From DASTQL01 sp035462375 (GTDB lineage: Bacteria > Actinomycetota > Actinomycetes > Jiangellales > Jiangellaceae): a stretch of DNA of 27,566 nucleotides. Every line of letters begins with the position of its first letter. The first letter of the stretch is position 1. The notes below the pieces were generated by a model that ran no database searches, was not told the DNA's origin, and was given only the letters and a program-made list of their open reading frames with translations. The translations under genes were made by a program, and so were the position numbers. Location of the stretch: the NCBI GenBank assembly GCA_035462375.1, contig DATHUJ010000026.1:1-27566 (forward strand), written 5' to 3'. Positions 25,416-27,566 of the stretch are shown piece after piece.

Positions 25416-25596
25416 CCCGGGTGCTGCGGTGCGGCAGGCGCTCGGCCGCCCGCTGCTCGGCGTCGGCGAGGAGCTCCTCGTCCGGTCGCGACACGTCCCG
25501 CGCGCGCATGGCCCCCGACACGCCGACCTGCGACGGTCCCGCGCCTGAGTCGACCCGCCCACCGTCGCGCCGGCCAGGACCCTGAGCTCCACCCAT
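25360..25596 (-). CDS. Candidate small antisense protein between rpiB and nei
   Basis: A 78-aa ORF on the minus strand fills the 196-bp gap between two plus-strand genes and overlaps the rpiB 3' end by 56 bp. Its ATG lies 8 nt after TAGCGT, a full TANNNT match with the same geometry as the confident leaderless starts here. The first 28 residues are Gly/Arg-rich; the middle (AMRARDVSRPDEELLADAEQ and RAAERLP) is a plausible charged amphipathic helix. I recall similar MRARDVSRP stretches in small actinobacterial hypothetical proteins, but cannot verify it. There is no signal peptide or cysteine. In GC-rich DNA antisense ORFs arise by chance, so this rests on the promoter geometry, the residue composition and the otherwise unexplained gap. 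Confidence 0.45.
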   Translation of the reverse strand: MGGAQGPGRRDGGRVDSGAGPSQVGVSGAMRARDVSRPDEELLADAEQRAAERLPHRSTRVSRDRPGAAEAPRTPRSG

Positions 25597-25604
25597 GGGA
25601 GAGG

Positions 25605-25610
25605 ACGCTA
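25605..25610 (-). promoter_or_regulatory. Candidate leaderless -10 of the antisense small gene
   Basis: Minus-strand TAGCGT ends 8 nt before ATG 25596. It overlaps the translation-initiation region of the nei-type gene on the other strand, so expression of the two could interfere. Confidence 0.35.
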
Positions 25611-25611
25611 C

Positions 25612-26409
25612 GTGCCAGAGGGCCACACGATCCACCGCCTGGCCCGCGACCTGGGCCGACGTCTCGTCGGTGGTCCGGTGGCTGCGAGTAGTCCGCAGGG
25701 CCGGTTCGGTGCCGGAGCCGGGGTGATCGACGGTCTCGTGCTCGAGCGCACCGAGGCGCACGGCAAGCACCTCTTCCTCGGTTTCGCCGGGCAGCGGTGG
25801 GTCCACGTCCACCTCGGCCTGTACGGGACGGTGACCGTCGGCCCGTCGCCGGCACCACCGCCCCGCGGGGCGGTCCGCCTTCGGCTGGAGGCCGACGGCT
25901 CCTACGCGGACCTGCGGGGGCCGGCCGCGTGCGAGGTGCTCGACCCCGGCGGCAAGCTCCTGCTGCACGCCAGGCTCGGTCCGGACCCCCTGCGGCGCGA
26001 CGCCGATCCCGACCGGGTCTGGTGGCGGCTGTCGCGCAGCCGAGCCCCGATCGGCACCCTGCTGCTCGACCAGGCCGTCGTCTCCGGCGTCGGCAACGTC
26101 TACCGCGCGGAGGTCCTCTTCCGCGCGGGCGTCTCGCCGTTCCGACCCGGACGGGAGCTCCCGCACCTCGCCTGGCTCGACCTCTGGGACGACCTGGTCC
26201 GGCTGATGAGAGCCGGGGCGCGCGCCGGACGGATCGTCACGACGGAGCCGGTGGACCGGCCGGTCCGCAGGCGGCGACCCAGCCGGTCCGAGAGCTTCTA
26301 CGTTTACGAGCGTGCGGGACTGCCCTGCCGGCGCTGCGGCACCCTCGTCGCCTCGGCGGAGCTGGGGGCGCGCCGGATCGTCTGGTGCCCGAGGTGCCAG
26401 CCCGGCTGA
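25612..26409 (+). CDS. Fpg/Nei-family DNA glycosylase/AP lyase (Nei-type)
   Basis: A 265-aa base-excision repair enzyme. After Met removal, Pro2 is the nucleophile and Glu3 the acid (MPEGHTIHRLARDL), with Lys52 in HGKHLF as the conserved beta-hairpin lysine. The H2TH region contains LLLDQAVVSGVGNVYRAEVLF, recognisable from SGVGNVYRAEVLF. A C-terminal zinc finger CRRC...CPRC has Cys pairs 16-20 residues apart. PEGHTIH rather than PELPEVE places it with endonuclease VIII-like (Nei) proteins, which favour oxidised pyrimidines. The GTG is supported by a GAGAGGA ribosome-binding site 6 nt upstream. It follows rpiB on the same strand, as in mycobacteria (Rv2464c/Rv2465c, from memory). Confidence 0.93.
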   Translation: MPEGHTIHRLARDLGRRLVGGPVAASSPQGRFGAGAGVIDGLVLERTEAHGKHLFLGFAGQRWVHVHLGLYGTVTVGPSPAPPPRGAVRLRLEADGSYADLRGPAACEVLDPGGKLLLHARLGPDPLRRDADPDRVWWRLSRSRAPIGTLLLDQAVVSGVGNVYRAEVLFRAGVSPFRPGRELPHLAWLDLWDDLVRLMRAGARAGRIVTTEPVDRPVRRRRPSRSESFYVYERAGLPCRRCGTLVASAELGARRIVWCPRCQPG

Positions 26410-26451
26410 GCGGGCGGGTCGACCGTGCCCGAAGCGTGACCTCGCGGCCTC

Positions 26452-26478
26452 GGAACGGCTCCTCGCTGCCGCTAGGGT
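26452..26478 (+). promoter_or_regulatory. Leaderless promoter of the SpoIIE-type phosphatase
   Basis: TAGGGT (26473-26478) ends 8 nt before the GTG start, identical in hexamer and spacing to the alpha-glucosidase promoter. GGAAC (26452-26456) lies 16 nt upstream of it. GGAAC is also a stress (ECF) sigma -35 element; GTT then occurs 20 nt downstream, slightly long for a SigR/SigH site, so a housekeeping promoter is more likely. Confidence 0.5.
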
Positions 26479-26486
26479 TGCGCGCC

Positions 26487-27566
26487 GTGACGAGGGGGAC
26501 GCCGCGACGTCCCGGTGTGCGTGCCCGGCGCTGGAGGTGGGCACGTGCCCGGCGCCGGTTTGCCAGCGAGGGGTCGGTCCTGACCGGCCTCCTGCTGTTG
26601 ACGGTGGTCCTGGCCCTCGCCCTCTGGTGGCTCGACGAGGTGCCCCCCGGGGTGCTGGTCATCCCACTGCTGATGGCCATGGTGGCCCTCCCGCTGCGGG
26701 GTGTCGTCGCGGTGATCCTGGCCGTCGGGGTGGTCCTGGTCCTCGAGGGCGCGCAGCACATGTTCGACCGGCGCTTCGTCACCGTGGCCCTCGTGGTGGT
26801 GGTGACGGCCGTGGTCGCCTTCGCCACGGCTCGGTCCCGCGCCCGGCTGGGCGTGCGCGGGTCGATGGGGGAGTCGATGCTCGTCGACCTGCGCGACCGG
26901 CTCCGTGCCCAGGGCGAGCTCCCGGAGCTGCCGCGGGGGTGGCAGGCCGAGGTCGTGCACCGCTCGGCGGGTGGCGCAGCATTCTCCGGCGACTTCCTCG
27001 TGGCGGCCCGCGCGCCGGGCACCGACCAGCTCGAGGTCGTCCTCGTGGACGTGTCCGGGAAGGGACTCGCCGCCGGCACGCGGGCGCTCATGCTCTCCGG
27101 TGCCTTCGGGGGGCTGCTGGGGTCACTTCCACCCCCGGACTTCCTGCCGGCCGCCAACGCGTATCTCCTCCGCCAGGAATGGGGGGAGGGTTTCGCCACC
27201 GCCGTCCACCTCACCCTCGACCTGCGGACCGGCCACTACGCCGTACGGTCCGCAGGGCACCCACCTGCCGTGCACTTCCACGCCGGGTCCGGGCGGTGGG
27301 AGGTCCTGCACACCAGGGGCGGACTGCTCGGCGTCTTCGACCACCACGCCCACGACTACGAGCCCGTGACCGGCCGCCTGAGCCGCGGGGACGCGCTGCT
27401 GCTGTACACCGACGGCCTGGTCGAGAACCCGCAGCGCGACATCTACGACGGGATCGACAAGCTGCTCGGGCTTGCCGAGCGGCTGGTCACCCAGGGCTTC
27501 CGCCACGGGGCGCGCAAGCTCGTCGACGCAGTCGGTCGGACGGGGATCGACGACGACCGGGCGCTC
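26487..27566 (+). CDS. Membrane-anchored SpoIIE/PP2C-type serine phosphatase (cut by window end)
   Basis: At least 360 residues, open to the window edge. A basic N-terminus (RRPGVRARRWRWARARRRF) is followed by about three membrane segments (about 31-50, 55-88 and 96-114). The catalytic SpoIIE domain starts at about 150: FSGDF (166-170) with a metal-binding Asp, VDVSGKG (187-193) with another, RSAGHPPAV, and YTDGLVE with Asp309. It ends in GIDDDRAL, where family members normally finish within about ten residues, so it is nearly complete. Such phosphatases usually dephosphorylate anti-anti-sigma factors and so activate a stress sigma factor. No PAS, GAF or RsbW-like kinase domain is attached, so sensing would rest with the membrane part. 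It probably has a leaderless message from the TAGGGT promoter. Confidence 0.9.
   Translation, partial: MTRGTPRRPGVRARRWRWARARRRFASEGSVLTGLLLLTVVLALALWWLDEVPPGVLVIPLLMAMVALPLRGVVAVILAVGVVLVLEGAQHMFDRRFVTVALVVVVTAVVAFATARSRARLGVRGSMGESMLVDLRDRLRAQGELPELPRGWQAEVVHRSAGGAAFSGDFLVAARAPGTDQLEVVLVDVSGKGLAAGTRALMLSGAFGGLLGSLPPPDFLPAANAYLLRQEWGEGFATAVHLTLDLRTGHYAVRSAGHPPAVHFHAGSGRWEVLHTRGGLLGVFDHHAHDYEPVTGRLSRGDALLLYTDGLVENPQRDIYDGIDKLLGLAERLVTQGFRHGARKLVDAVGRTGIDDDRAL

Overview
The window is GC-rich, densely coded DNA from an actinobacterium. GTG starts are common, several first genes look leaderless, and the gene content (GuaB1-type GMP reductase, GlbO-type truncated globin, mycobacterial-type RpiB and Nei, a BTAD/LuxR regulator, a SpoIIE-type phosphatase) is actinobacterial. 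A Nocardioidaceae-like host fits, but the sequence alone does not prove it. I saw no rRNA or tRNA genes, CRISPR array, transposase, prophage or replication origin. The only stretch of about 300 bases without an intact gene is 1-310, which holds a decayed gene remnant and a likely terminator.

Layout. (1) 1-310: wreck of a PQQ-type sugar dehydrogenase/PKD protein. (2) 311-3858, minus strand: an AglA-like GH13 alpha-glucosidase with its own promoter, preceded by a glbO-guaB1 operon (truncated haemoglobin, GMP reductase). (3) 3916-6289, plus: an OsmC peroxidase and, 10 nt later, an amylosucrase-like GH13 enzyme. (4) 6362-8674: an ABC-2 exporter operon (ATPase, permease, small XRE regulator) bracketed by two copies of a 59-bp hairpin with nearly identical 22-nt arms, and headed by a nested-palindrome operator. 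(5) 8711-14219, minus: SDR/DUF2867 protein, a 66-aa conserved small protein, an MscS channel, and an S9 prolyl oligopeptidase. (6) 14377-22201, plus: a small basic protein, a 1303-aa BTAD-ATPase-LuxR regulator, an amidase overlapping it by 4 nt, and MalQ. (7) 22285-26409: pepN (minus), diverging from rpiB and a nei-type glycosylase (plus), with a probable small antisense gene between the last two. (8) 26487-end: membrane-anchored SpoIIE/PP2C phosphatase cut by the window edge.

How the genes fit together. Three alpha-glucan enzymes (alpha-glucosidase, amylosucrase, 4-alpha-glucanotransferase) point to glucan/sucrose storage and turnover. They sit among stress functions: globin, OsmC, MscS and DNA repair. 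aglA, glbO, pepN, rpiB and nei keep the order and relative orientation I recall for Mycobacterium tuberculosis Rv2471-Rv2464c, so much of 3.9-22.2 kb looks like lineage-specific cargo inside an ancestral block. The best candidates for something undescribed are the hairpin-bracketed ABC/XRE module with its operator, the BTAD-LuxR fusion with direct repeats upstream, and the small antisense gene.
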